Assembly (NCBI GenBank): GCA_014529385.2
Contig: CM043947.1
Span: 116,980,087 to 117,044,086, forward strand
Origin: Adiantum capillus-veneris
Lineage: Eukaryota; Streptophyta; Polypodiopsida; Polypodiales; Pteridaceae
Length of the DNA stretch: 64,000 bases
Reading direction: 5' to 3'
This document shows, piece after piece, positions 21,219 to 32,563 of the stretch. The translations under genes and the position numbers were made by a program. Position 1 is the stretch's first letter. The number at the start of each line of letters is the position of its first letter. The notes under the pieces were generated by a model. The model searched no databases. It was not told the DNA's origin and was given only the letters and a program-made list of their open reading frames with translations.

Positions 21219-24200
21219 TCACAAGAGATCCAGCATCGGTCGCTGGCGGATCTCATCGATCTCCTCCATGGTCAGTAGTCTGACCGGGCGTCGTGCATGT
21301 CGGGCCAAAGTGATCAGAATCCTCTGATGCAGCCTCCGTCGGTGCTGTGTAGTCCTCCGTAGTCGCGGGCGTCTTGATCTCCCTAGCTCAATCGCCCGGT
21401 CGATCAGTGTGCCTTTGGCGTGAGGCGGCAAGCTCTGCTGTGGTAGTAACTCCTCCGGGTGTCCAATGTCTGTGATCTGTCTCTGAGACTGGGACTGGCT
21501 AGCCTCTCCTCTCATCAGGCTCTCTCTGTGTCTGTGCAGCTCGAGCAAAAACAAACCCAAGCATCTATGATCCTTGTACCGCATGACTCTGGAGAGTGGT
21601 CCAAAGCCCTCTCTGAACAAGCAGTGGAAGCGGCCTCGTATCTCGTAGTAGACGTGGCATGTGTAGTGCAACTCTGTCTCAGGCTCTGTCACATAGGGGG
21701 CATGTCCTGGCCTATGCTGGTAATCCGCTGTATCTCCCAGTCTCGATCCGCAGCTGGTGTGAAGATGTCTGTATCTGGCCAATAGCACATCGTACCCCAT
21801 GAGACAAGTGGGTGTCCATGTACCCGGGCCTCGTCACAAAACCGTCCTCCGTAAGCTGGAGAAGATGCTCTCTGTAGAAAGCCATCTTCATGCCCAACTC
21901 ATGTGTTAGCTGTATCCATGTCCACCTGGTGTCTAGCTGAGTCAGGTCCTGGCGGATGAGCCTGGTGATCTCGGACTGTGTAAGAGTCAGAGAGGGTGCA
22001 TCCAGTGAGTACTGGAAAGGAGGCAATCTATCTATGCTGAACCCATGTGCCTGAAACCATGATGTCATCTCCCCATACCAGCATGTTGTATCTCCCTGCA
22101 TGGCTAACTCTCAAGAGGACTCAAGTGCAAGGCGGGCATATCTGTCTCTAGGAAGTTCCAACATGCAGTGTATGAAGGAGACAGATCTGGTAAACGCCTC
22201 AACCACTAGTGGGGGGGGGGGGGGGCAGCTAGCTCTGCTCGGACAATGGCACGTGGTACTGAAGCCTTGGCTCTAATGAGCCGCGAGATCATAGAGACCA
22301 AAAGCTTCTCCATGTCCCCCCATCCATCAGTGCGGCCTGTCCTCCCGTGATGATCCAATGAAGGTCCCCAAATCTCAGCTCCATAAGGCAATGCACAAGC
22401 CACCAAAGTGTCAAAGAGCCAGAGCTTCGTCCGTGGCTCCTGAAACTGAACCTGTGAACACATCCTTTCCAATCTACCCATTGCTGCCTGGGCTCTGGTC
22501 AATCTAGTCTCTGCTGCCCTCCTCACTGAAAATGCTGGCCCACTAAAAACCACTCCAAGGTAAGTATAAGCATCTGTATACTCCACTGTCTCCTGCCGTA
22601 TGTGAATGCGGGCGCTGACCTCCTGATCCACTGTGGGGTGGTATTAAATACCATGACCCTGGTTTTACCAAGGTTGACGGACAAACCACTGTCCTGGGCA
22701 AACCTATACAAAGCATCCAAGTGACGTTGCATCCCCTCCGGAGAGTCGGAGATCAACACAATATCATCAGCATATAACAATAGTGGAATCCATGTCCCTG
22801 CCAGTTCTGCACCTCTATCACCATCTCTCTCAATGTAGTCAGAAACCTCATCCACATACATACCAAATAGAGTAGGAGAGAGCGGGCAACCGTGCTTCAC
22901 CCCAATAGTGGAGTGAACCGGTGTGGATAGACCCTCTGAGGTGCGTACATGCCCCACTACTGACCTGTATAATGCCATGACCCCCCAAATGAGCTCTGTG
23001 GGTACTCCCATCTGCTCTAATCTACGCATCAATCTAGCTCTGGGTACTGTGTCAAATGCTTTGCGGAAATCCACAAAGCTACAATAGATCCGTCTCCCAC
23101 CCGATCTGCCCTCCTCAATGATGGCTCTAAGTGTTAAGATATGGTCAAGAGTAGAAAAACCCCTCTTGAACCCTGCCTGCCCGGCTACGCGTATCCCCTC
23201 CCTCTCTGCCCATCTACTCAACTGCTGCTCAAGAATAGACACGTACAACCGTGCCAATGTGTGTCCAATCATGATAGTGCGATAATTCCCAGGCTCCATA
23301 GGGTCTCCCGACTTGAAGATAGGTACAATAGTAGATAGGCTCCAAGTATCAGGCAAGCCCTCACACATGGCACAGTTAAACATAACTGCTAGAAGCTTTG
23401 CTAGTAGATCTCTGGCATGCGTGAAATGCTCAACCACTAAGCCATCATGATCATAAGCTCTCACAGTCCTCATCCTGTCAATGGCCTTCCTCACTATCTC
23501 CGCGGTGAAAAAAGCACATGTGTGTGGGCATGGATCGGGGGGGTCGGGAAGGGAGGGCTACTCAGGAACTGTGTATAGAGATGATGCGTATTGGCCCCAG
23601 GACTCTGTGGAAGTAATGGCAGAGGGGGGGAGAGTGCTCATGAAAGAGCCGCCATGCCTCACTCGAGTCCTGACTCAAGAATAGCTGGTATAGATCCTGC
23701 TCTAGGCGAGCCAAAAATGCCCTCTTCTTCCGCCGCACTAGGCGTCGGAAGTTAATCTGTGACTGTCTGTGAGTGATGTCCCCCAAAAGTACCTCCCTCT
23801 GAAGTCTGGCTCTAGTGTCCCGGCATTCCTCATCATACCACCTGTTCAGGAGCATGCTCCCCGAACGGCGTCTCTGCTCAGGCTAGGTATGTGGGTATGC
23901 CTCTGTTGCCGCACCATGTAGTGTCTGTGTCAATATAGTGGTAAGCTCCTCCAGAGGTCGCCCTGGCTCCCCTGTGCACAGGCGTCTGTCGATCCCATCT
24001 ATGTATACAGAGTCTGTCTCCCGCGTGAAGGTGTAGCGAGTAGGGGCTACTGCTCGTGGCATGTGTGCTACACTAAACTGAAAAGAGATGGTAAACGACA
24101 CAAGAGCATGATCTACTGCCACACCCACAGGTCTGGGTCCAACCGTGAGATCCTAGATATGAGAGATGAGTCTCGGCTATGCCATGATATAATCCACTGT

Positions 24201-24910
24201 GCAGGCTCCATGTTTGTGTGGAAAGCATGTAAAACCCCCCGCAGCGGGAAATCTCTGTAGGCCATTCAAGATGGCCAATCCGTGTGCAGTCCCCATGTCT
24301 ATCAAGTGTCGTCCATACTCAGTGTGTTCCCCATCCTGTGATAGTCTGGATAGGCCCGTCTCTGCAACATCCAGCTCTCTCAACATCTCCTCTGAAGTAT
24401 CATAAAATACTGTCTGATGATCGGCAGTCCTAGCATTGAAGTCCCCTAGAATGATGATGTCACCATCTCTAGAGAACTCCCAAATGTCATCATCCAAAAT
24501 AAAGAAGGGGGACTGTCCTCTGGGTGGTGCATAGAGTGACGTGTTCGAGGGAAAGTAGCAAATAGCAATGTAAAGACATATGCCTGTCTCTTCTCTCAAT
24601 CTCACCCACATGTGCCTAGCTTGCTCATCCCTGCGAGCTATATGTATCAATGGTTGCAACTCCTCCCTAAATAACACTGCCACTCCTCCTGAGCCCCGCC
24701 CTCTGTGCCTTGATCGTGTCTCCTGTCTACAGGCCCTACTCCCATCTATATCCACTAATGTGAGACATAGACTGCCCAAGGGCCCGATGTGTCTCAAAGT
24801 AGAAGACGATGTCTCTTCCCATAAAACTATCTTCAAAAGCACCCACATCAAGGCGCATAGATCCATTACAATTCCAAGTGGCAACTTTGAGTGTGGTCCC
24901 ATAGGTCTCG
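21219..24910 (-). pseudogene. LINE-C ORF2, frameshifted
   Basis: The endonuclease gives IAICYFPSNTSLY, IILGDFNART (about 24440), CTVDYIMA (about 24190) and VDHALVS (about 24100). RT gives NYRTIMIGHTLARLY, QAGFKRGFSTLDHILTL, CSFVDFRKAFD and YADD at 22763-22774, all in one open frame of 323 codons (22523-23494). A G homopolymer at 22212-22224 marks a likely frameshift. The C-terminal finger has lost its first Cys pair; EPETELHYTCH remains near 21690. The stop after MLDLL is at 21219. Confidence 0.92.
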
Positions 24911-24915
24911 CACCG

Positions 24916-25770
24916 TCATGTGGAGCGCCGCTCTACAATCACCACCCGACCATCTCTGTAGAAGGCCGTCTTTCCCTTCTCTCTCACCGCTTGAATCTCT
25001 GGCATTACCTCTCTCATATGCATAAGTTGTGTGAGAGTGAGGTCATCTCCAAGGAATATGCCCGTTTTCTTAAGTGTAGGACGCCTCTTCAAGAAGTCCT
25101 TTGCCTCCATGGATGGAAAACGCATGATTAAAGCTCTCTCCTTGGAAGTCTCCCCATTTCCTTGTGTCTTCTTCCCTACCCCCCATGCCTCTGTATGAGT
25201 AGCCTCACTCCCCATCATGCGGAGAAGTTCTTCGACTTCCCTCGCTACATCATCTCGGTCTTTTAGACCGGTTACTCGTATATGCAAAGCTCTAGTTTTC
25301 CTTCGCTGCTCTTCTTCTAGAGTCGTGTTGATGATTGTAGGAGTGGGGACAGATGTGGTTTCTTTCCCTTTCCCTTTCTTAGCGACTTCTATCGATTTCT
25401 CGGCCTCATCCGCCTTCTTTTGTGTCTTCGTGATCACATCCAACCACGAAGACGTCTTTGCCACATTCTGTTTCTCCTCCTCTTTGATCATCCGCACCTG
25501 CTCCCTGATGACCTTGATTTCCTCTATCACTGAGGGCTAGAATTCCCCTTCCTCTATTCCATTGCTTGCTCTATCAGCAAGCTCTCGCTTGAGGGCTGAG
25601 ACCTCTTCTTTGAGTGCTTGTGAATCCGCCTTAAGTCCTTGTAGCTCTGCGTGCAAGTCCTCTTTCTCCTTCTTCTATTGTGCGCCTTCGTTGAGAAACA
25701 TTTGTTGTAAGCACACAGGTTGCCTTCGTATGGGGCTTGCACACTGGCGAAGTGCTCATGACCTCCATCA
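24916..25770 (-). pseudogene. LINE-C ORF1, interrupted
   Basis: The protein has an N-terminal MEVM-SPVCKPHTKATCVLT block (about 25710-25770), a coiled-coil segment, an RRM beginning RALHIRVTGLKDRDD (about 25270) and the C-terminal GIFLGDDLTLTQ domain, ending ERRST. The last 204 residues are in one frame (24916-25530); a stop just upstream (TAG near 25540) and frame changes break the N-terminal part. Its end sits about 14 bp before the ORF2 endonuclease. Confidence 0.85.
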
Positions 25771-26208
25771 AATCAAATCCAGTCTCCGCTTCTGCACACA
25801 AGTTTTCCCGCACTATGCATACATTTCCTCCCGCATCAGGCATACATGTCCATACATCTTGCTACATAATGCAGTATGCGATTTTTGAATAAATTCTGAA
25901 ACTCTGAAAAACGGATTTGAATCTTGCAATTTCTGAAAATTTTTCTGATGTAACTCTGAGTCGTTTTTTGTTTTCTGCAGAAACTCAGAAAATCTGAAAT
26001 TCTGAAGCAATTCTAAAATTCTAAAAAATAATTTACTTCCCTGCCGGAATTCAGAAAATCACAGAAACTGATTTGTTTTGCTTTTCTGCACTTGCAAGGG
26101 GGGACCTGCACCTGCTGGGGAGTGGGGGAGGGAGTGTGTTTTGCTGTGGGGCGGGCAGCAATCCCCAGGCAGGCAGTAGCGAGCGCAGCAACAGCTCAGC
26201 CACGCGCA

Positions 26209-26246
<38 letters not shown>
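26209..26246. repeat. 38-base poly-G in the LINE-C 5' region
   Basis: An uninterrupted G run near the 5' end of LINE-C (poly-C on its coding strand), followed by TATTCAGCCACACG and a short GA stretch. Similar G runs occur at the 5' side of LINE-D. Homopolymers this long are prone to copy-number and assembly error. Confidence 0.9.
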
Positions 26247-26247
<1 letters not shown>

Positions 26248-26502
26248 ATTCAGCCACACGAGAGAGAGAGGCAGTCCACGCATTGCTGGACCTGTTCCAC
26301 GCGAGAAATGAAATGAAATGAAATGTGTTATTAACGTCTTCAAAAGGCCAAAGTGACCTATGAGACCAGAAAGTTACAATGTGGTGGATCTGATACAAAG
26401 TCATAGTCAAAGTAACAAGATGACAACAATGACAAATGTCACAATAAAATTGGAATCCTAAACTACTAGGTGTGAACTAAGCAGCTAGCTGGGATAGCTA
26501 GA

Positions 26503-29500
26503 TCACAAGAGATCCAGCATCGGTTGCTGGCGGATCTCATCAATCTCCTCCATGGTCAATAGTCTGATCGGGCGTCGTGCATGTCGAGCCAAAGTGATCC
26601 GAATCCTCTGATGCAGCCTCCGCCGATACTGTGTAGTCCTCCGCAGTCGTGGGCGTCTAGATCTTCCCAACTCAGTCGCTCGATCGCTCAGTGTGCCTCT
26701 GGTGTGAGACGATGAGCTGTTGTGGTAGTAACTCCTCCAGGTGTCCAGTGGCAGCTCTAAAGAAATCTGTGATCTGTCTTTGGGACTGGCTAGCCTCTCC
26801 TCTCATGAGGCTCTCTCTGTGTCTGCGTAGCTCGAGCCAAAACAAACCCAAGCATCTCTGATCCTCGTACTGCATGACTCTGGAGAATGGTCCAAAGCCC
26901 TCTCTGAACAAGCAATGGCAGCGGCCTCGTATCTCGTAGTAGACGGGGCAGTGGCATGTGTAGTGCAACTCTGTCTCAGGCTCGATGTCACACAGGGGGC
27001 ATGTCTTGGCCTCTGCTGGTACTCCGTTGTATCTACTACTATCTCCCAGTCTCGATCCACAGCTGGTGTGAGGATGTACGTATCTGGCCGATAGCGCATC
27101 GTATCCCATGAGACAGGTGGGTGTCCATGTATCTGGACCTCGTCACAAAACCATCAACCGCAAGCTGGAGGAGATGCTCTCTGTAGAAAGCCATCTTCGT
27201 GCCCAGCTCCTGTGCTGGCTGTATCCATGTCCTCCTGGCGTCTAGCTGAGTCAAGTCCTGGCGGATGAGCCTGGTGATCTCGGACTGTGTAAGAGTCAGA
27301 GAGGATGCATCCAGTGAGTACTGGAAGGGAGGCAATCTGTCTATGCTGAACCCATGCGCTTGAAACCATGATGTCATCTCCCCATACCAGCATCCTGTAT
27401 CTCCCTGCATGGCTAACTGTCGAGAGGACTCAAGTGCAAGGCGGGCATATCTGTCTCTGGGAAGTTCCCACATGAGTGTATGAAGGAGACCGATCTGGTG
27501 AGCGCCTCAACCACTAGTGGGGGGGCAGCTAGCTCTGCTCGAACAATAGCACCTGGTACGGAGGCCTTGGCTCTAATGAGCCGCGAGATCATAGAGACCA
27601 AAGGCTTCTCCATGTCCACCCATCCATCACTCAGCCTGTCCTCCCGTGATGATCTAATGAAGGTCCCCAAATCTCAGCTCCATAAAGCAATGCAGAAGCC
27701 ACGAGAGTGTCAAAGAGCCAGAGCTTCGTCCGAGGCTCCTGAAACTGAACCTGTGAACACATCCTTTCCAATCTACCCAATGCTGCATGGGCTCTGGTCA
27801 ATCTAGTCTCTGCTGCCCTCCTCAATGAAAATGTTGGCCCACTAAAAACCACTCTGAGGTAAGTGTACGCCTCTGTATATTCCACAATCTCCTGGCCGTA
27901 TGTGAATGCTGGTGCTGACCTCCTGATCCACTGTGGGGTGGTATTAAATACCATGACCTTGGTTTTACCAAGGTTGACGGACAAACCACTTTCCTGAGCA
28001 AACCTATTCAAAGCATCCAAGTGACGTTGCATCCCCTCCGGAGAGTCGGAGATCAACACAATATCATCAACATATAACAGTAATGGAATCCATGTCCCTG
28101 CTAGCTGTGCACCTCTATCACCATCTCTCTCAATGTAGTCAGAAACCTCATCCACATACATACCAAATAGAGTAGGAGAGAGCGGGCAACCCTGCTTCAC
28201 CCCAATAGTGGAGTGAATCGGTGTGGATAGACCCTCTGAGGTGCGTACCTGCCCCACTACTAACCTGTATAATGCCATGACCCCCCAAATGAGTTGTGTG
28301 GGTACTCCCATCTGCACATCAATCTAGCTCTAGGCACTGTGTCAAATGTTTTGCGGAAATCCACAAAGCTACAATAGATCCGTCTCCCACACGATCTACC
28401 CTCCTCAATGATGGCTTTGAGTGTCAAGATATGGTCAAGAGTAGAAAAACCCCTCCTGAACCCTGCCTGTTGGCTGCGCGTATCCCCTCCCTCTCTGCCC
28501 ATCTACTCAGCTGCTGCTCAAGAATAGATGCGTACAACCGTGCCAATGTGTGTCCAATCATGATAGTGCGATAATTCCCAGGCTCCATAGGGTCTCCCGA
28601 CTTGAAGATAGGTACAATAGTAGATAGGCTCCAAGTATCAGGCAAGCCCTCACACATGGCACAGTTAAACATCACTGCTAGAAGCTCTGCTAGTAGATCT
28701 CTGGCATGCATGAAATGCTCAGCCACTAAACCATCATGATCGTATGCTCTCCCAGTTCGCATCCTGTCAATGGCCTTCCTCACCATCTCCGCGGTGAAAA
28801 AAGCACGTGTGTGGGCATGGATCGGGAGGGGCAGGAAGGGGGGGCTGCTCAGGAACTGTGTACAGAGAGGATGCGTATTGGCCCCAATCCTCTGTAGAAG
28901 TGATGGCAGGGGGGGGAGAGTGCTCCTGAAAGAGCCGCCATGCCTCACGTGAGTCCTGACTCAAGAACAATTGATATAGATCCTGCTCTAGCCGAGCCAA
29001 AAATGCCCTCTTCTTCTGCCGCACTAGGCGTCGGAAGTCAATCTGTGATTGTCTGTGAGTGATGTCCCCCAAAAGCACCTCCCTTTGAAGTCTAGCTCTA
29101 GTGTCCCGGCATTCCTCATCATATCAACTGTTCTGGGGCATGCTCCCCGAACGGCGTCTCTGCTCAGGCTTGGTATGTGGGTATGCCTCTGCTGCTGCAT
29201 CATGTAGTGTCTGTGTCAATATAGTAGTAAGCTCCTCCAGAGGTCGCCCTGGCTCCTCTGTGCATAGGCGTCTGTAGATCCCATCTATGTATACAGAATC
29301 TGTCTCCTGCATGAAGGTGTAGCGAGTAGGGGCTTAGCCTGTGTGCTACACTAAACTGAAAAGAGATGGTCATTGACACAAGAGCATGATCCACTGCCAC
29401 ACCAACAGGTCTGGGTCCAACCATGAGATCCTGGATACTAGAGATGAGGCTCGGCTGTGCCATGACATAATCTACTGTGCTGGCTCCATGTCTGTGTGGA

Positions 29501-30185
29501 AAGCATGTAAAACCCCCTGAAGTGGGAAATCTCTGTAGGCCATTCAAGATGGCCAATCCATGTGCAGTCCCCGTGTCTATCAAGTGTCGTCCATACTCAG
29601 TGTGTTCTCCATCTTGTGATAGTCTGGATAGGCCTGTCTCTGCAGCATCCAGCTCTCTCAGCATCTCCTCTGAAGTATCATAAAATATTGTCTGACGATG
29701 GGCAGTCCTAGCATTGAAATCCCCTAGGATGATGATGTCACCATCTCTAGAGAACTCCCATATGTCATCATCCAAAATAGAGAAAGGGGATTGCGGGGTG
29801 GTGCATACACTGACGTGCTCGGGGGAAAGTAGCAAATAGCGATGTAAAGATATTTGTCTGTCTCTGCTCTCAGTCTCACCCACATGTACCTAGCTTGCTC
29901 ATCTTTGCGGGTTATATGTATCAATGACTGCAACTCCTCCCTGAATAACACTGCCACTCCTCTTGATCCTCGCCCTCTGCGCTCTGATCGTGTCTCCGGT
30001 CTATAGGCAGTCTGCCATCTATTTCCACTAATGTGAGGCATAGACTGCCCAGGGGCTTGATGTGTCTCAGAGTAGAAGACGATGTCTCTTCCCATAAAAC
30101 AGTAAACTATCCTCAAAGGCGCCCACATCAAGGCGCATAGATCCATTACAATTCCACATGGCAACTTTGAGAGTGGTCCCATGGG
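26503..30185 (-). pseudogene. LINE-D ORF2, YVDD variant
   Basis: The endonuclease starts about 12 bp after ORF1 with WNCNGS-type sequence and contains GRDIVFYSETH, IILGDFNART (about 29720), STVDYVMAQ (about 29460) and VDHALVS. RT contains GNYRTIMIGHTLARLY, GFSTLDHILTL, CSFVDFRKTFD and GVKQGCPLSPTLFG. The palm reads LLYVDDIVL (28063-28074), Ala to Val relative to YADD in LINE-A and C. The finger CPLCDIEPETELHYTCHC near 26980 is intact. At least six frame changes occur along its length. The stop follows MLDLL at 26503. Confidence 0.92.
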
Positions 30186-30195
30186 TCTCGCACCA

Positions 30196-31137
30196 TCATG
30201 TGGAGCGCCGCTCTACAATCACAACCCAGACATCTCTGTAGAAGGCCGTCTTTCCATTCTCCCTTGCCGCTTGAATCTCTAGCATTACCGCTCTCATATG
30301 CGCAAGTTGTGTGAGAGTGAGGTCATCTCCAAGGAATATGCCCGTTTTCTTTAGTGTAGGACGCTTCTTCAAGAAGTCCTTCTCTGCCTCCATGGATGGG
30401 AAACGGATGATTAGAGCTCTCCCTTTTGAAGTCTCCCCATTGCCTTGTGTCTTCTTCCCCATCCTCCATGCTTTTGTATGAGTAGCCTCACTACCCATCA
30501 TACGGAGAAGTTCTTCAACTTCCCCTTCCACCTCATCTCGGTCTTTTAGACCGGTTACTCTTATATGAAAAGCTCTAGTTTTCCTTCGTTGTTCTTCTTC
30601 TAGAGTCATGTTGATGATTGTAGGAGTGGGGACAAATGTGGTTTCTTTCCCTTTGCCTTTCTTAGCGACTCCTATCCACTTCTCGGCCTCATCCGCCTTC
30701 TTTTGCGTCTTCGTGATCACATCCATCCACGAAGACGTCTTTACCATCTTTTGTTTCTCCTCCTCTTTGATCATCCGTACCTGCTCTTTGATGACCTTGA
30801 TTTCCTCTACTACCGAAGGCTGGAATTCCCCCTCCTCTAGTCCACTACTCGCTCTATCAGCAAGTTCTCGCTTGAGAGCTAAGACCTCTTCTTTAAGTGC
30901 TTTGGAGTCCGCCTTAAGTGCTTGTAGCTCTGCGTGCAGGTCCTGTTTCTCTTTCTTCCACTGCGCGCCTTTGTTGAGAAACATTTGAAGAAGGTTGGCC
31001 TTTTCTTTCCACCATCCCTCCATATCTGCTTTCCAGTCTTTCATCTACCTCTCCATTTGTGTAATCCGCTTGTTTGTAAGCACAAAGGTTGCCTTCGGAT
31101 GGGGCTTACATACCGGCAAAGCAGTCATGACCTCCAT
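30196..31137 (-). CDS. LINE-D ORF1: coiled-coil, RRM, C-terminal domain
   Basis: An ORF1p-like RNA-binding protein that would trimerise on LINE RNA and act as a nucleic-acid chaperone. The open part runs from MKDWKADMEGWW at 31044 to ERRST at 30196, 282 residues. Residues about 15-65 are charged heptad-like sequence (LHAELQALKADSKALKEE), a coiled coil. A hinge GKGKETTFVPTPTII precedes an RRM starting RAFHIRVTGLKDRDE (about residue 155). The C-terminal domain holds KKRPTLKKTGIFLGDDLTL. Thirty more in-frame residues upstream (MEVMTALPVCKPHPKATFV, start 31137) match LINE-C but are cut off by a TAG at 31045-31047. The original start is thus probably 31137, and the present copy is slightly N-truncated. 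Confidence 0.85.
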
Positions 31138-31713
31138 CAAAAAATACAATCTGCACTTCTGCCAAGTCAACCCACTATGTCCACATCACACATACATCCT
31201 TGTCCCGCATAATGCATACATGTGTGTTCCCCATATCAATCATACATTTTTTGAGATTTTCCTTTTCTGCAAATTTCTGTCAATGCTGAAATTCTGAAAT
31301 TTCCCTGCAGGTCTGCAACTCGTGAAAAATGTAAATGTAAATTCTGTATTTTCTAAATCTGCAGGTCTGAATAAATTTTGCAGGTCCGGAAAATTTCAGG
31401 TGTGACTGTGCTCTTCTACACTGTAATGCACCTGCGGGCTTTGGGTGGGGGGGGGGGGGGGGGGGGGGCAGTCCAGCCACGAGTAGGGGGGCGGCGTACT
31501 GTCACAACAGGCGTACTGCGGGCTTGTTGGGGGGGGGGGGGGGGAGGCGCAGTCCAGCTGATTACGCGTTGCTGTGAGAGAGTAAACACGTTGCTGTCCA
31601 GCTGAGAGAGAGCGTGTGGGGCTGAGTGGGCTGCGTGGGCAGCGCGCAACAGAGCAGTAGGTGGCGTGAGGGCTGCAGTAGGTGAGGGGCGTGAGGGGCT
31701 GCAGCAGTAGGTG

Positions 31714-31714
<1 letters not shown>

Positions 31715-31745
<31 letters not shown>
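31715..31745. repeat. (GA)n between LINE-D and LINE-E
   Basis: About 31 bp of GA between the LINE-D 5' region and the LINE-E 3' tail AAATGAAATG. Confidence 0.95.
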
Positions 31746-31748
<3 letters not shown>

Positions 31749-32131
31749 GAAATGAAATGAAATGTTATATTAACGTCTTCAAAAGGCCAAAATGACCTAT
31801 GAGACCAATCAGGTACAAAATAGTGAATCTAATACCATGTCTGGGTACAAAAGAACTAGAAAAGAACTAGAAGTGGAACAAAATACTACTACTACTACTA
31901 CAATCTAAAACTACGTGGGTGTAGCAGCTGATACAATAGGTACCCGGTAAACTGGATGTAACAGTGTGAGAAACAAAGATGGAAGAAATGGTGAGGATCC
32001 ATCCTCATCTGCACTCTGGATGTCGAGAGAGTATGGCTCGAATCTTCTGTTGTAGTCTCCGTCGATGCTGTGTAGCTCCTCTCCTCAGTCGCGGTCGTCT
32101 GTATCTCTGTAGCTCCAATGCTCGGTCTGTG

Positions 32132-32133
<2 letters not shown>
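31746..32133 (-). mobile_element. LINE-E, short 5'-truncated copy flanked by GA on both sides
   Basis: About 390 bp corresponding to the 3' UTR and last part of ORF2 of the family (RRRLQQKIRAILSRH near 32040). It starts at the 3' end AAATGAAATGAAATGAAATG directly after (GA)n and stops, in the region equal to LIDRAIEL, at (GA)n 32134-32165. It looks like a classic 5'-truncated LINE insertion whose two flanks are the same simple repeat. Confidence 0.88.

Positions 32134-32165
<32 letters not shown>
32134..32165. repeat. (GA)n at the truncated 5' side of LINE-E
   Basis: About 32 bp of GA starting at the exact point where LINE-E sequence ends. Confidence 0.95.
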
Positions 32166-32167
<2 letters not shown>

Positions 32168-32261
32168 CAAAAAATTAAATAATTCACTTCATGCTCTCAA
32201 TGCTAAAATCTGTTCTTGTAGAGAGAGGCTGAGACAGTCCACGCTCCTGGGCCTGTTCCAC
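32166..32261. other. Spacer with a LINE 5'-terminal-like segment
   Basis: The right half (CAGTCCACGCTCCTGGGCCT then GTTCCACG) matches 26272-26301 at the LINE-C/LINE-D junction. It is probably the remaining 5' terminus of another copy. Confidence 0.5.
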
Positions 32262-32287
32262 GAGAGAGAGAGAGAGAGAGAGAGAGA
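32262..32287. repeat. (GA)n before LINE-F
   Basis: About 26 bp of GA between the spacer and the LINE-F tail ATGAAATAAAATGG. Confidence 0.95.
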
Positions 32288-32546
32288 TGAAATAAAATGG
32301 CCAAGATGACTTATGAGACCAATCTGTTACAAAATGGTGAATCTAATACCATGTCTGGGTACAAAAGAACTAGAACAAAGATACTACTACTAGAATCCAT
32401 CCTCATCTGCAAACCCTAAAAGCGACACGAACCCTGATTTGGCTGAACCCTAATCTTCCTGCAAAAACAATGCGCGAACCAGTCAGCAAGCACCTGCGCG
32501 CAGCGCGAGTAGAAGGCAGGAGAAGTTCACGCCATCGTTTTCTGCT
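32288..32546 (-). mobile_element. LINE-F, internally deleted copy with both ends
   Basis: The left part (TGAAATAAAATGGCCAAGAT, TATGAGACCAATCTG) is the family 3' end, lacking the ATTAACGTCTTCAAAA block. At about 32405 it switches from ATCCATCCTCATCTGC to CAAACCCTA and GC-rich sequence ending TTTTCTGCTGAGAGAG. That resembles the LINE-B 5' region at 20890-20980. GA repeats flank both sides (32262-32287 and 32547-32563). It therefore looks like a 260-bp internally deleted derivative keeping both termini. Confidence 0.65.
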
Positions 32547-32563
32547 GAGAGAGAAAGAGAGAG

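Larger units (their letters stand above)
21008..26301 (-). mobile_element. LINE-C, near full-length copy
   Basis: Reads right to left: 5' UTR (about 25850-26301), ORF1 (24916-25770), ORF2 (21219-24910) and a 3' UTR of about 210 bp ending in TTTCA units and (TC)n. The 5' UTR includes a run of 38 C on the coding strand (26209-26246 as G) and repeated ATTCTGAAA-like AT-rich motifs. Both ORFs have frameshifts. It resembles LINE-D closely in every part. Confidence 0.92.
26305..31714 (-). mobile_element. LINE-D, most complete copy
   Basis: Full structure from a 5' UTR with two G runs (31447-31468, 31529-31544), ORF1 (30196-31137), ORF2 (26503-30185), a 3' UTR of about 200 bp and three to four TTTCA-type units at the 3' end. 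ORF1 is open for 282 codons, while ORF2 needs several frame changes. The junction with LINE-C is GTTCCACGCGAG then AAATGAAATG, with only a short GA stretch. A segment CAGTCCACG to CTGTTCCACG at 26272-26301 recurs at 32234-32262 beside another GA tract, so it may be the true 5' terminus of the family. Confidence 0.93.

Noticed and set aside
26051-26410. Poly-Pro and poly-Gly ORFs on both strands
   Set aside because: They arise from the 38-base G run in the LINE 5' region.
31378-31649. Gly- and Pro-rich ORFs
   Set aside because: Also homopolymer artefacts in the LINE-D 5' UTR.
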